DNA of 64,000 nucleotides from Flavobacterium johnsoniae. GTDB taxonomy: Bacteria; Bacteroidota; Bacteroidia; Flavobacteriales; Flavobacteriaceae. Position 1 is the stretch's first letter; each line of letters opens with the position of its first letter. The stretch covers positions 3,968,001 to 4,032,000 of the forward strand of contig NZ_CP103794.1 in assembly GCF_030388325.1 (NCBI RefSeq), in the 5' to 3' direction. The notes beneath the pieces are model-generated. The model was not told the DNA's origin. It worked only from the letters and a program-made list of their open reading frames with translations, and did no database searches. This document shows, one piece after another, positions 39,888 through 48,235 of this stretch. The translations under genes and the position numbers were made by a program.

Positions 39888-40331
39888 TTAAGCTAATAAG
39901 AATTTATTAGCATCTTTTCTTAAGCTTTTAAAATCTGTTAAAACTCTCTCCAAAAGCTCTTTAAGCCCTTGATAACTTCCAGGTTTTACAGCATAAAAAT
40001 CGGCTCCCAATTTATAAGAAATTTTAATATGTATACTGCTGCTGCTCGTAGAGAGCATAATAATTTTTACATTTTTTAAATCACCAGAAGCACTTCGAAT
40101 TTCTTTAAGACATTCAAAACCATTTTTGCATGGCATATTAATGTCTAGAAAGATAATTTCAGGAAGATGCTCCGCATTGCGAAGGGCTTTGAGCAACTCA
40201 TTTCCATCTGTCGTCTGCACTACATAAAGTGGCATACGTAGTTCTTCTACTGCATCAAGAAACAATATTCTGTCATCTTCATCGTCATCAGCTAAATAAA
40301 TAATTTTCTCAAAGTTGGGTTGTGGCGACAT
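39888..40331 (-). CDS. Single-domain response regulator (CheY-like)
   Basis: A 147-residue receiver domain with no output domain. The acidic pocket is ADDDEDD near residue 14, the phospho-acceptor Asp lies in FLDINMP (about residue 61), Ser/Thr in MLSTSS and the conserved Lys in AVKPGS. No histidine kinase is adjacent, so its partner is elsewhere. Such orphan receivers usually act by protein-protein contact. It is divergent from the TrmH-type gene. Confidence 0.93.
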   Translation of the reverse strand: MSPQPNFEKIIYLADDDEDDRILFLDAVEELRMPLYVVQTTDGNELLKALRNAEHLPEIIFLDINMPCKNGFECLKEIRSASGDLKNVKIIMLSTSSSSIHIKISYKLGADFYAVKPGSYQGLKELLERVLTDFKSLRKDANKFLLA

Positions 40332-40569
40332 GGCTTTAAATTTTAAAAATGCAAATTAAGAGTAAAGATTCTTAATACTTGCAGTGGTTACTAAAAAATT
40401 CAATCATTAATTTTTTTTGAATCAAATTGTAACTGAGGGGACAGCCTATATAAAGATAATCATTTTTTCTTAAGAAAACACTTTCAAAATAAAAGAAAAA
40501 ATATGGTAATGATTTACATTTCAAATTATTAACAAGATTTAATCTTTTATTCTTTCGTTTCAATAAAAA

Positions 40570-40600
40570 TTGATTTATAAACTTACTGTTTGTATTTTTG
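40570..40600 (+). promoter_or_regulatory. Promoter of the TrmH-type gene
   Basis: TTG at 40570-40572 and TATTTTTG at 40593-40600 (a full TAnnTTTG match) are 20 bases apart. Transcription would start at about 40606, that is at the ATG itself, so the mRNA may be leaderless. This also argues for 40606 as the start. Confidence 0.6.
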
Positions 40601-40605
40601 CAATT

Positions 40606-41064
40606 ATGAATGATAACTTTATAAATGAATATTTTGGGATAGGAATCCAAAATGGAAAAACACCTGAAAACTTAGGCGTTTTATGGAGATCCGCTCAAAA
40701 TCTAGGAGCCACTTTTATATTTACGATTGGTAATAGATATGCCAAACAAGCCTGTGATACACATGATGCTGTAAAAGCAATTCCTTATTTTCATTATGAT
40801 ACTTTTGAAGCTTTTTTTGAAAATTTACCGAAAGGTGCGAGATTAGTTGGTGTAGAATTATCTGAAAAAGCATCTGATTTAGAAACTTTTGAACATCCGC
40901 GACGCTGTGTTTATTTATTGGGAGCAGAAGATCATGGTTTACCCAAAAAAGCAATGGAAAAATGCCATCATCTTGTAAAATTTAAATCTGAAAAAAGCTT
41001 GAATGTAGCTGTCGCTGGAACTATTGTGATGTACGATAGGAACTTGGCTAAACCACGTTCTTAA
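40606..41064 (+). CDS. SpoU/TrmH-family RNA 2'-O-methyltransferase
   Basis: A 152-residue SPOUT methyltransferase consisting of the catalytic domain alone. The family motifs are TPENLGVLWRSAQNLGA (motif 1), YLLGAEDHGLPKKAM (motif 2) and KSLNVAVAGTIVMYDRN (motif 3, part of the knotted SAM site). It should methylate a ribose in tRNA or rRNA. The start at 40606 is chosen over an in-frame ATG at 40570 because the longer N-terminus would overlap the promoter. Which nucleotide is modified cannot be told. Confidence 0.9.
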   Translation: MNDNFINEYFGIGIQNGKTPENLGVLWRSAQNLGATFIFTIGNRYAKQACDTHDAVKAIPYFHYDTFEAFFENLPKGARLVGVELSEKASDLETFEHPRRCVYLLGAEDHGLPKKAMEKCHHLVKFKSEKSLNVAVAGTIVMYDRNLAKPRS

Positions 41065-41206
41065 AATCTAAACTACATTTTCTGCCCAAATATTTAATTA
41101 TCAAGGTACATTTTCAATTACTGCAATTTATAATATTGCAACTTTACTTAATTTCTTGTGCTTCTTTAAATTCCTTAAATAAAAGTTATATTTTAAATAT
41201 TTACAT

Positions 41207-41230
41207 TTAAATGAATATTTTTTCATTTAA
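41207..41230 (+). promoter_or_regulatory. Palindromic operator upstream of tetR
   Basis: A perfect inverted repeat TTAAATGAA / TTCATTTAA (9-base arms, 6-base centre TATTTT) ends 9 bases before the TetR start codon. The same core precedes the next gene, so it is most likely the TetR operator, giving autoregulation. Confidence 0.75.
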
Positions 41231-41239
41231 CTTTACAGT

Positions 41240-41818
41240 ATGAGACCATTAGATCCTGATAAAAGAGAGAAAATTTTACAGTCTGTATATACGCTTACTG
41301 GCAGACAAGGACTCGCGAGCGTCAATATTTCAGGCATAAGCAAAACCGCTGGAATTGCTACAGGTACGCTTTATATCTATTTCAAAAATAAGGAAGAGGT
41401 TATACAACTAGCCTATGCCGCGGTAGAAGATAAAATGACACAGGCTATGTATCATGACTTTGATCTTAATCTCCCAATAAGACAATCGCTTAAGAAGATT
41501 TACATCAATATGCTTAACTATAGATTAAATCATTATGATGAAACCATATTTATTGATCAGTATCAGCAGTCGGGTTATATACAGCTAAATTTCTCCAAAC
41601 AACTTGCCGAGTACGAAAAACAAAATAAACCACTGTATGATCTTTTAGAAAAAGGGAAACAAGAAGGAATCATTAAAATAGTAGATTCTATTATGCTTAT
41701 CAGTTTTTTTGATGGCGCAGTACGCTCCTGCTCCACAGGTATAATGCAAAAGTTGTTCTCATTAAGCCAGCAGCTTATTGATGACAACTTTGATATGATA
41801 TGGAGAGGCATGAGTTAA
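41240..41818 (+). CDS. TetR/AcrR-family transcriptional repressor
   Basis: A 192-residue regulator. The N-terminal HTH (about 8-55) is typical: GLASVNISGISKTAGIATGTLYIYFKNKEEVI. The C-terminal helical ligand domain is specific to this protein. Matching palindromes lie just upstream of this gene and of the SDR gene that follows 54 bases later, so it probably represses both and responds to the substrate or product of the dehydrogenase. Confidence 0.92.
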   Translation: MRPLDPDKREKILQSVYTLTGRQGLASVNISGISKTAGIATGTLYIYFKNKEEVIQLAYAAVEDKMTQAMYHDFDLNLPIRQSLKKIYINMLNYRLNHYDETIFIDQYQQSGYIQLNFSKQLAEYEKQNKPLYDLLEKGKQEGIIKIVDSIMLISFFDGAVRSCSTGIMQKLFSLSQQLIDDNFDMIWRGMS

Positions 41819-41830
41819 AAAATTTTATTC

Positions 41831-41853
41831 TTAAATGAATATTTTTTCATTAA
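41831..41853 (+). promoter_or_regulatory. Second copy of the TetR operator, upstream of the SDR gene
   Basis: TTAAATGAA (41831-41839), centre TATTTT, then TTCATTAA (41846-41853). It is identical to the first operator over 21 bases apart from one missing T in the right arm. It lies 19 bases before the start of the SDR gene. Confidence 0.72.
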
Positions 41854-41872
41854 TAATTTAATAACATATATT

Positions 41873-42664
41873 ATGAGTATTTTCAAAGACAAAACTATTG
41901 TCGTTACCGGAGCCGCAATGGGTCTCGGACTTGCGGCAAGTAAAGCCGTAGCATTAAAAGGAGCAAATCTTTCTCTTGTAGATTACAATAATGAGGCGCT
42001 TGAAAAAGCAAAAGAAGAAATTCAATCGGTTGCACCAGAAGCAAAAATCTTAACTATAGTCGCTGACGTTTCAGATGAAAACGCAGTAAAAAATTATGTA
42101 GACAAAACAGTAAGTGAGTTTGGCAGCATAGATGGTTTTTACAATAATGCAGGTATTGAAGGAAAACAAGCTCCATTAGTGGAATACGATGTCAATATAT
42201 TTAAAAAAGTAATTGACATTAATCTTATGGGTGTTTATTACGGACTGAAATATGTAATTCCTGTAATGCAAAAACAAGGCGGAGGAAAAATTGTAAATGT
42301 AGCTTCTGTAGGCGGAATCAGAGGTGTTGTTAATCAGATGCCATACGTTGCGAGTAAACATGCTGTTTCTGGTATGACTAAAAATGCTGCCATAGAATAC
42401 GGTAAAGATGGTATATATACCAATGCAATTGCACCTGGAGCTATTCTGACTCCAATGGTTGCAGAAGCTTTTAAACAGGTAAATCCAGCCGATCCGAAAG
42501 CCGCTGAAACAATCTATGCACAAAGAAATCCTACTAGAAAATTAGGAAAACCAGAAAATGTGGGTAATCTTGTAGCCTTTTTGCTAAGCGATGAATGTCA
42601 GTATGTAAATGGACAAACTATCGCAATTGACGGAGGAGAGTCAAATCTGTATGGTAATTCATAA
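41873..42664 (+). CDS. Short-chain dehydrogenase/reductase (classical SDR)
   Basis: A 263-residue NAD(P)-dependent oxidoreductase. Visible are TGAAMGLG (about 10-17), an acidic Asp at the end of beta-2 (LVDYNN, favouring NAD over NADP), NNAG (about 90-93), catalytic Ser in NVASVGG, YVASK (Tyr and Lys) and the C-terminal YVNGQTIAIDGG. It is cytosolic and of usual family length. It is controlled by the TetR gene upstream, judged from the shared operator. Physiological substrate unknown. Confidence 0.93.
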   Translation: MSIFKDKTIVVTGAAMGLGLAASKAVALKGANLSLVDYNNEALEKAKEEIQSVAPEAKILTIVADVSDENAVKNYVDKTVSEFGSIDGFYNNAGIEGKQAPLVEYDVNIFKKVIDINLMGVYYGLKYVIPVMQKQGGGKIVNVASVGGIRGVVNQMPYVASKHAVSGMTKNAAIEYGKDGIYTNAIAPGAILTPMVAEAFKQVNPADPKAAETIYAQRNPTRKLGKPENVGNLVAFLLSDECQYVNGQTIAIDGGESNLYGNS

Positions 42665-42682
42665 ATAATAGTATCTATACAG

Positions 42683-42719
42683 AAAAAACGGATTACAGGC
42701 ATTCTGTAATCCGTTTTTT
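42683..42719. terminator. Bidirectional terminator between SDR and beta-galactosidase genes
   Basis: A perfect 16-base stem (AAAAAACGGATTACAG and its complement) with loop GCATT, ending in T8. The two genes converge on it, so it serves both strands. Confidence 0.9.
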
Positions 42720-42743
42720 TTATAATCATATAAAATAAATAAT

Positions 42744-45700
42744 CTATTTTTTTTCTGTCAGTTGAACCTGATAACTGAATGTTGTTGGTTTAGCATAAAC
42801 CATAAAAGGTTCCAATGGTCTTGGACCACAGCCATTTGAACCTACTCCTAAAGTTTTATGGCTTACGCATAAAACTGTTCCTTTGCTTTGCGGAAGATCG
42901 ATTTTATATTCCACCAAATCCATTTCTTCATCGCTGTATGGCAGCGCAGATACCTGCATCAAGTCATCAACCTTTTTTACTGCTATCCCTGCTCCTTTTT
43001 GAGCGCTTAAATTTGCCCATCTTACATCTTCATGATTTCCACATTCCATAGGTTTCTCATAAGGTGTTAATTGTTTTGCGACCGTACTTGCGTAATGACC
43101 AACATCAAATCCGCTTTTGCGATCTGCGTAATTTTCCATCGGGCCACGACCTAAATAATCAAATTGATCGATGCTTTTATTTAAGAACATTCGAACACCG
43201 ATTCTTGCTAAAATAAGTTTAGGATCACTAAAACTCACTTCATTTGTAGAATTAATAATTCCGTTTCCGTCAATGGTGTAGATTACTTTATGCTGTACTT
43301 TAAAATTCTCTTTGCCTGTACCAGTTAGACTTGCAGTAATTTCAATTACGGTTGCCGAAACTTTTTTGCTTTTTACTTCATTTGTTACCCATGAAATGTT
43401 TTTTAAGCCGTATTTTTCCCAATCACGGTACGCCCACATATCGTCGGTTTGGTGCGGTGCACGCCATAAATGAAGCATAGGACCTCCATTTTCCTGCAAT
43501 ACATTCTCTCCATTTTTCTCCAATTTTGTAAATGTTCCTTTTGCTTTATCAAAAGTAATACTGAAGTCTGAACCTTTGATAATAATACTTTCTTCTGTAT
43601 CATTTAAAGTTAAGTTACCAGCTTGTGGAGCTTTTTTAGTTTCAGCTAATGGCGTACCTAATTCAAACTGTTGAGAAGCTACTTCAAAACCTTTTTTAGC
43701 CCAATTTTGATCTTCTGCCAAATAAAATGACACTCTTACAAAGTATTCCGCACCTGCTTTTGGGGAAAAAGCAAACGGTATTTTTACGTCTTTTTCAGTA
43801 CCAGGATTGATCGTCCCAACTGCTAAATCACCAGAAAATAATGGCAACCCATTTTCAGTTAATTCCCATTTAGCCGTTACGTTTTCAAGATTAAGAAACT
43901 GATAACGGTTTTTAATCGTAACAAAACCATTTTTAATGTCTTTGTCACGAATTGTAATCCATTGATAGGCATGTTTTAACTCTGGAAAATGCGGTTTAGG
44001 CGATCTGTCTGAAAATACCACACCTTTGTGTATGAAATAATGATCGTTTGGAAATTCACCAAATCCGCCACCAAAAGCCGTTATAGGATGTTTTGGATCA
44101 CGATTATTATAAATTCCCTGATCCTGCCATTCCCAAATAGCTCCGCCAAGAAGCTCCGGATACTTATCAAACATTTCATTGTACAGATCTACTGATCCCA
44201 TTGAGTTGAACATGGCGTGTGCATATTCACATAAATAAAATGGTTTGGTTAATGAAGCATTTTTTGCATGTTCTACCATAGGGGCAATTTGCGTATACAT
44301 TTGGCTGTCAATATCCGCAGGATTCTTTTCACCAATACCAAATCCTTCATAATGTGTAGGACGGTCAGGATCAATTGCTTTTATTGCTGACAAAGCTGCT
44401 CTGAAATTAGTACCGCCTGAACCATTTTCATTACCTAATGACCAAATTAAAACCGAAGGATGATTTTTAAAACTTTGAACATTCGCAACATTACGATCTA
44501 CAATAGCCGCTTTTATTGTTGGCACTTCATTAAACTGATTTTGCTCTTCATGACATTCAACATTGGCTTCGGCTACCAAATAAATTCCATATTCGTCACA
44601 AAGTTCATACCATCTTGGATCATCAGAATAATGACTCGTACGAACATGATTACTGTTAGTTTGTTTAATTAAAGTGATGTCTTTTATCATTTGTTCCTCT
44701 GTAACGGCGTGACCATCATCTGGGAAATTCTCGTGACGATTTACCCCTTTTAGTTTAATAGGAACACCATTTACGGTAAACAAACGTCCTTTAATTTCAA
44801 TCTCTCTAAAACCTGTTTTTGAAGATAAGGTTTCAATGGTATTTTTTCCATCAGTTAAGTTCAAGACAGTTGTATATAAATTTGGTGTTTCAGCCGTCCA
44901 TTTCTTTGGATTGCTTGCATGAAAACTCAAATCTACCGTTACTTCCTGTCCTGGTTTTAAAGCAGGAATCATTTTCTTACCTGATGCTCCATCGACTGGA
45001 GTTGTACCTTCGTATAATAAAGCATTTAGTTCCTGAGGTCTAGTTGTTTTGGTTCCGTAATTCTTTACTTTCGCAGAAACCAATACCTCAGCATCACGAA
45101 ATTGATTATCCAAATTCGTTTTAATAAAATAATCGCGAATATGAACCTGAGGCGCACTCCATAAAGTTACATTTCTGAAGATACCGCTTAATCGCCACAT
45201 GTCCTGATTTTCTAAATAACTTCCGCTTGTAAATCGGTATACTTCGACTGCCAGTATATTTTTTCCAGGTTTAATGTATTTGGTCAGATCAAACTCAGCA
45301 GCATTACGGCTATTTACACTGTAACCCACTTTTTGACCATTTACCCAAATAAAGAAACCGGCATCAACTCCGTCAAAAGTGATAAAAGTACGGCGTCCTT
45401 TCCAGTTTTCAGGAATTGTAAATTCACGTCTGTAGCTTCCTACCGGATTTCTTTCAGTAAAATTGGTATATTTCTCAGATGGAATTCCCATTACATGTGG
45501 AAAATCCTTTTTGAAGATATACGTAAAGTTGCTATAGTTCGGCGTTCCGTAACCTTGTACTTGCCAGTTAGACGGAACTTTTATCTCTTTCCATCCGCTT
45601 ACATCATAATCAGTTTTATAAAAATTTACAGGACGTTTCTGAGGCCAGTCTACCCAATTGAATTTCCACATACCATTTAAGCTTTGGCTAAATGTTGAGG

Positions 45701-45941
45701 CATGTCTGTTTGCTGCTAACGCTTCTTTGAGTGAAGCATAAGGCATTAAAGTAGCGTGAGCGGCCTCCTTATTGATTCCGATATTTTCTGGATCTTCAAT
45801 TTCTTTAGGAACTTTAGCAGTATCTTGAACGGAAAGATTCTGATCCTTTTTTTGGAATGCAAAACAGGGATTTTGAATTAAAGCCAGCACTGAAAATAAT
45901 CCAATTTGGGCAATTTGTTTTTTTAATAAACGCTGCATCAT
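42744..45941 (-). CDS. GH2 beta-galactosidase, LacZ-type
   Basis: A 1065-residue exported glycoside hydrolase with a signal peptide (about 1-29). The domain order is that of LacZ: sugar-binding jelly roll (about 75-270), Ig-like domain, TIM barrel (about 380-670), second Ig-like domain and the C-terminal beta-galactosidase small chain domain (about 790-1060). The acid/base Glu505 lies in GNENGSG and the nucleophile Glu572 in YLCEYAHAM; both are family assignments. It is probably periplasmic and cleaves terminal beta-galactosides, though other GH2 activities cannot be excluded. It follows susD of PUL 3 by 259 bases on the same strand and is the only glycosidase of that locus. Confidence 0.92.
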   Translation of the reverse strand: MMQRLLKKQIAQIGLFSVLALIQNPCFAFQKKDQNLSVQDTAKVPKEIEDPENIGINKEAAHATLMPYASLKEALAANRHASTFSQSLNGMWKFNWVDWPQKRPVNFYKTDYDVSGWKEIKVPSNWQVQGYGTPNYSNFTYIFKKDFPHVMGIPSEKYTNFTERNPVGSYRREFTIPENWKGRRTFITFDGVDAGFFIWVNGQKVGYSVNSRNAAEFDLTKYIKPGKNILAVEVYRFTSGSYLENQDMWRLSGIFRNVTLWSAPQVHIRDYFIKTNLDNQFRDAEVLVSAKVKNYGTKTTRPQELNALLYEGTTPVDGASGKKMIPALKPGQEVTVDLSFHASNPKKWTAETPNLYTTVLNLTDGKNTIETLSSKTGFREIEIKGRLFTVNGVPIKLKGVNRHENFPDDGHAVTEEQMIKDITLIKQTNSNHVRTSHYSDDPRWYELCDEYGIYLVAEANVECHEEQNQFNEVPTIKAAIVDRNVANVQSFKNHPSVLIWSLGNENGSGGTNFRAALSAIKAIDPDRPTHYEGFGIGEKNPADIDSQMYTQIAPMVEHAKNASLTKPFYLCEYAHAMFNSMGSVDLYNEMFDKYPELLGGAIWEWQDQGIYNNRDPKHPITAFGGGFGEFPNDHYFIHKGVVFSDRSPKPHFPELKHAYQWITIRDKDIKNGFVTIKNRYQFLNLENVTAKWELTENGLPLFSGDLAVGTINPGTEKDVKIPFAFSPKAGAEYFVRVSFYLAEDQNWAKKGFEVASQQFELGTPLAETKKAPQAGNLTLNDTEESIIIKGSDFSITFDKAKGTFTKLEKNGENVLQENGGPMLHLWRAPHQTDDMWAYRDWEKYGLKNISWVTNEVKSKKVSATVIEITASLTGTGKENFKVQHKVIYTIDGNGIINSTNEVSFSDPKLILARIGVRMFLNKSIDQFDYLGRGPMENYADRKSGFDVGHYASTVAKQLTPYEKPMECGNHEDVRWANLSAQKGAGIAVKKVDDLMQVSALPYSDEEMDLVEYKIDLPQSKGTVLCVSHKTLGVGSNGCGPRPLEPFMVYAKPTTFSYQVQLTEKK

Positions 45942-46200
45942 AATGTTTATGTTGTAATTTGAAAATTAATTATACTGTAGTGTGAAATTTTAATATTCAT
46001 TGTCTTTAATAATTTGTAATTTAAAATGATCAATAGCATTTTAGAAATGGCAAGATACAGCGCAAAAGCTTTTATACACTAACCACATATCTCCAAGACA
46101 TTTCAACTGCCGATCCATACCATTTCTATTTAGCTATCAAATTGATATTTTAGAAATTGTGTCCACTACAAAGATTTTATTTCTAAAATTTATTTGTTTT

Positions 46201-48195
46201 CTAATTTTTCGGACCTTGATTTGCTGTTAAAGGCCAATTCGGATTCTGATAAATAGGCGATCCAGAAACGTCATTGTTTGGTGATGTAATCAAAAAATGC
46301 TGAATTGCTATCGGATTCAAATAATGCGCCATTGTCCAGCGATATCCATTGTATGCCAATGAAGTCGTGTTCTTTTCATAAATACGCAAATAACTGCTAA
46401 TCGCTGGATCTGAAACTGTACTTCTGTCTCCTATTCCATATGTTAATTTAGTAGCATCATACCATTGTTTCATTGGTCCCCATAATTTAAATCCTTCAAT
46501 GTGATAAGAATTGTCTATCATTTGGTCCATCGCTCTCCATCTGCGTAAATCATCCAAACGGAAACCTTCTCCCAACATTTCTATTCGTCTTTCTCTACGA
46601 ATATTATACAATGTAGCATCGATCAGTTTATTGGCAGAATAAGCTCCCCAGTCATTTTTTGCTTCTAAACTCATATTTGTCGCTGCAATGGTTTTTTGAA
46701 AATCTGAATCTACTCCTGCTCTTTCTCTGATTTTTTTCCAATATGCAGAAGCTGTTCCATCAATGCCTCCATTTTTTTCATAACTAGCTTCAATGTAATT
46801 CAGGTAAGCTTCTACTCCTCTAAAAGCTATACTTCCCATTGAACTTCCTGTATGCTGACCGTAATTGGCTCCATCGTAATTATTCCCTTTTGTATGATGA
46901 TAACCAGTTGGCTGATCATGATTCCCTAATAAATTCATGATATCCGGCACAATGGCTACATCTGTACCATGCGTATTTAAAGGAGAAGGATACAAAATAT
47001 TAATTTGTCCAGGTTCTGCAAGCCAAAGATTTAAACGCATATCTCTTTTCTTTCTCACATCTGCCAAATAATCATCGCCAACATATCCAGATCCAGAAGC
47101 GTAAATTGGCAGACCATTTGCCATTAAACAATTATCAACAAAACCTCTTGTGTAACCAGCGCCACCGCCTTGTACTGATATAGCAAATGAATTGCTTACT
47201 CCTAGACCGACATCATAGGCACGCCATAAAAGCACTTCATTGTACTTGCTTAAATCAACATCGCTAAACATCTTTAGAAACGGATTTGCATCACTCGCTT
47301 TGGCAAAATCTAAATATGATTGACCTGCAATTTCTGTTTTTTGTGTATTTTGAGTTAATGTAACTTGATCTGCAACAGCCTTCGCCGCGTCCATTGACTG
47401 TGTCAAAAAATAATCAATTTCTCCATCAATACTTCCCGAAGGAAATTGATAACCTTGATTGTACGCTTTTTCGGTGCCTGGCCAGCCCGGACCATTTGGA
47501 ACAAAAGCAGTTCCTTTAAAATATTTCTCCCATGTTCCTTCATAAAGTCCAACTCTCGATTTCATTAACTGAGCCACCATTCTAGATAATCGGTTTCCTT
47601 TACCATCAGGTCCTGAATTACTCATCAAAGTACTGGCAGAATCTAAATCGGAAATGATAAAACGAGCAACTTCATTTCTGGGTTTTCTTTTACTGTAATC
47701 TACCAATTCATTTAAATCCAATTTTGGAACAGTTTTCACGATTGGAAAATCACCAAGAGCAACCAATTTCTGATAATAAATATATGCTCTCAAAAAATAC
47801 ATCTCACCGATATAATGATTTACATTGGTAGGATTTCCAGAAATCTTGTTATTTTTCCATTTCGGAATCACTTGCTGCATGAAGTAATTGCACTTATAAA
47901 TAGTTTCAAAATTCCAGTCACCTCCTTGTGCCGGTACAAGCCATTGTCCAGGAACATAGCGATTATCATAACCTCGATCTGCTTCTGTATCGGTATCGCT
48001 ATCTCTTGCGTAGGCTTCCATTACTGGAAAAACACTATACAAGTCAATAGAATAAGCTGCCAGCTGTGATTCATCGTTTAAATAATTCTCTGGAGTAATT
48101 TGAGACAAAGGCGGTTTTTCCAGAAAGTCATCTTCACAAGATGCAAAGACAACAGTTAAAGCCACTGCTAATAGTCTGATTAGATTTGCTCTCAT
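46201..48195 (-). CDS. SusD/RagB-family glycan-binding lipoprotein (PUL 3)
   Basis: A 664-residue SusD homologue, longer than usual for the family (about 500-600). A lipoprotein signal ends in FASC (Cys20), followed by the acidic EDDFLEKPPL often seen after the lipid site. Family features include MYFLRAYIYYQKLVALGDFP and RRERRIEMLGEGFRLDDLRRW near the end. Together with the SusC encoded 40 bases upstream it should bind an oligosaccharide at the surface. The presence of a GH2 beta-galactosidase downstream suggests a galactoside. Confidence 0.93.
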   Translation of the reverse strand: MRANLIRLLAVALTVVFASCEDDFLEKPPLSQITPENYLNDESQLAAYSIDLYSVFPVMEAYARDSDTDTEADRGYDNRYVPGQWLVPAQGGDWNFETIYKCNYFMQQVIPKWKNNKISGNPTNVNHYIGEMYFLRAYIYYQKLVALGDFPIVKTVPKLDLNELVDYSKRKPRNEVARFIISDLDSASTLMSNSGPDGKGNRLSRMVAQLMKSRVGLYEGTWEKYFKGTAFVPNGPGWPGTEKAYNQGYQFPSGSIDGEIDYFLTQSMDAAKAVADQVTLTQNTQKTEIAGQSYLDFAKASDANPFLKMFSDVDLSKYNEVLLWRAYDVGLGVSNSFAISVQGGGAGYTRGFVDNCLMANGLPIYASGSGYVGDDYLADVRKKRDMRLNLWLAEPGQINILYPSPLNTHGTDVAIVPDIMNLLGNHDQPTGYHHTKGNNYDGANYGQHTGSSMGSIAFRGVEAYLNYIEASYEKNGGIDGTASAYWKKIRERAGVDSDFQKTIAATNMSLEAKNDWGAYSANKLIDATLYNIRRERRIEMLGEGFRLDDLRRWRAMDQMIDNSYHIEGFKLWGPMKQWYDATKLTYGIGDRSTVSDPAISSYLRIYEKNTTSLAYNGYRWTMAHYLNPIAIQHFLITSPNNDVSGSPIYQNPNWPLTANQGPKN

Positions 48196-48235
48196 TATAA
48201 TATATTTTTAAATTTTTAAATCGTTTTTATCATTT

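Noticed and set aside
40372..40650. 92-residue ORF on the minus strand over the TrmH promoter
   Set aside because: It overlaps the start of the TrmH-type gene and its promoter and has no protein-like features.
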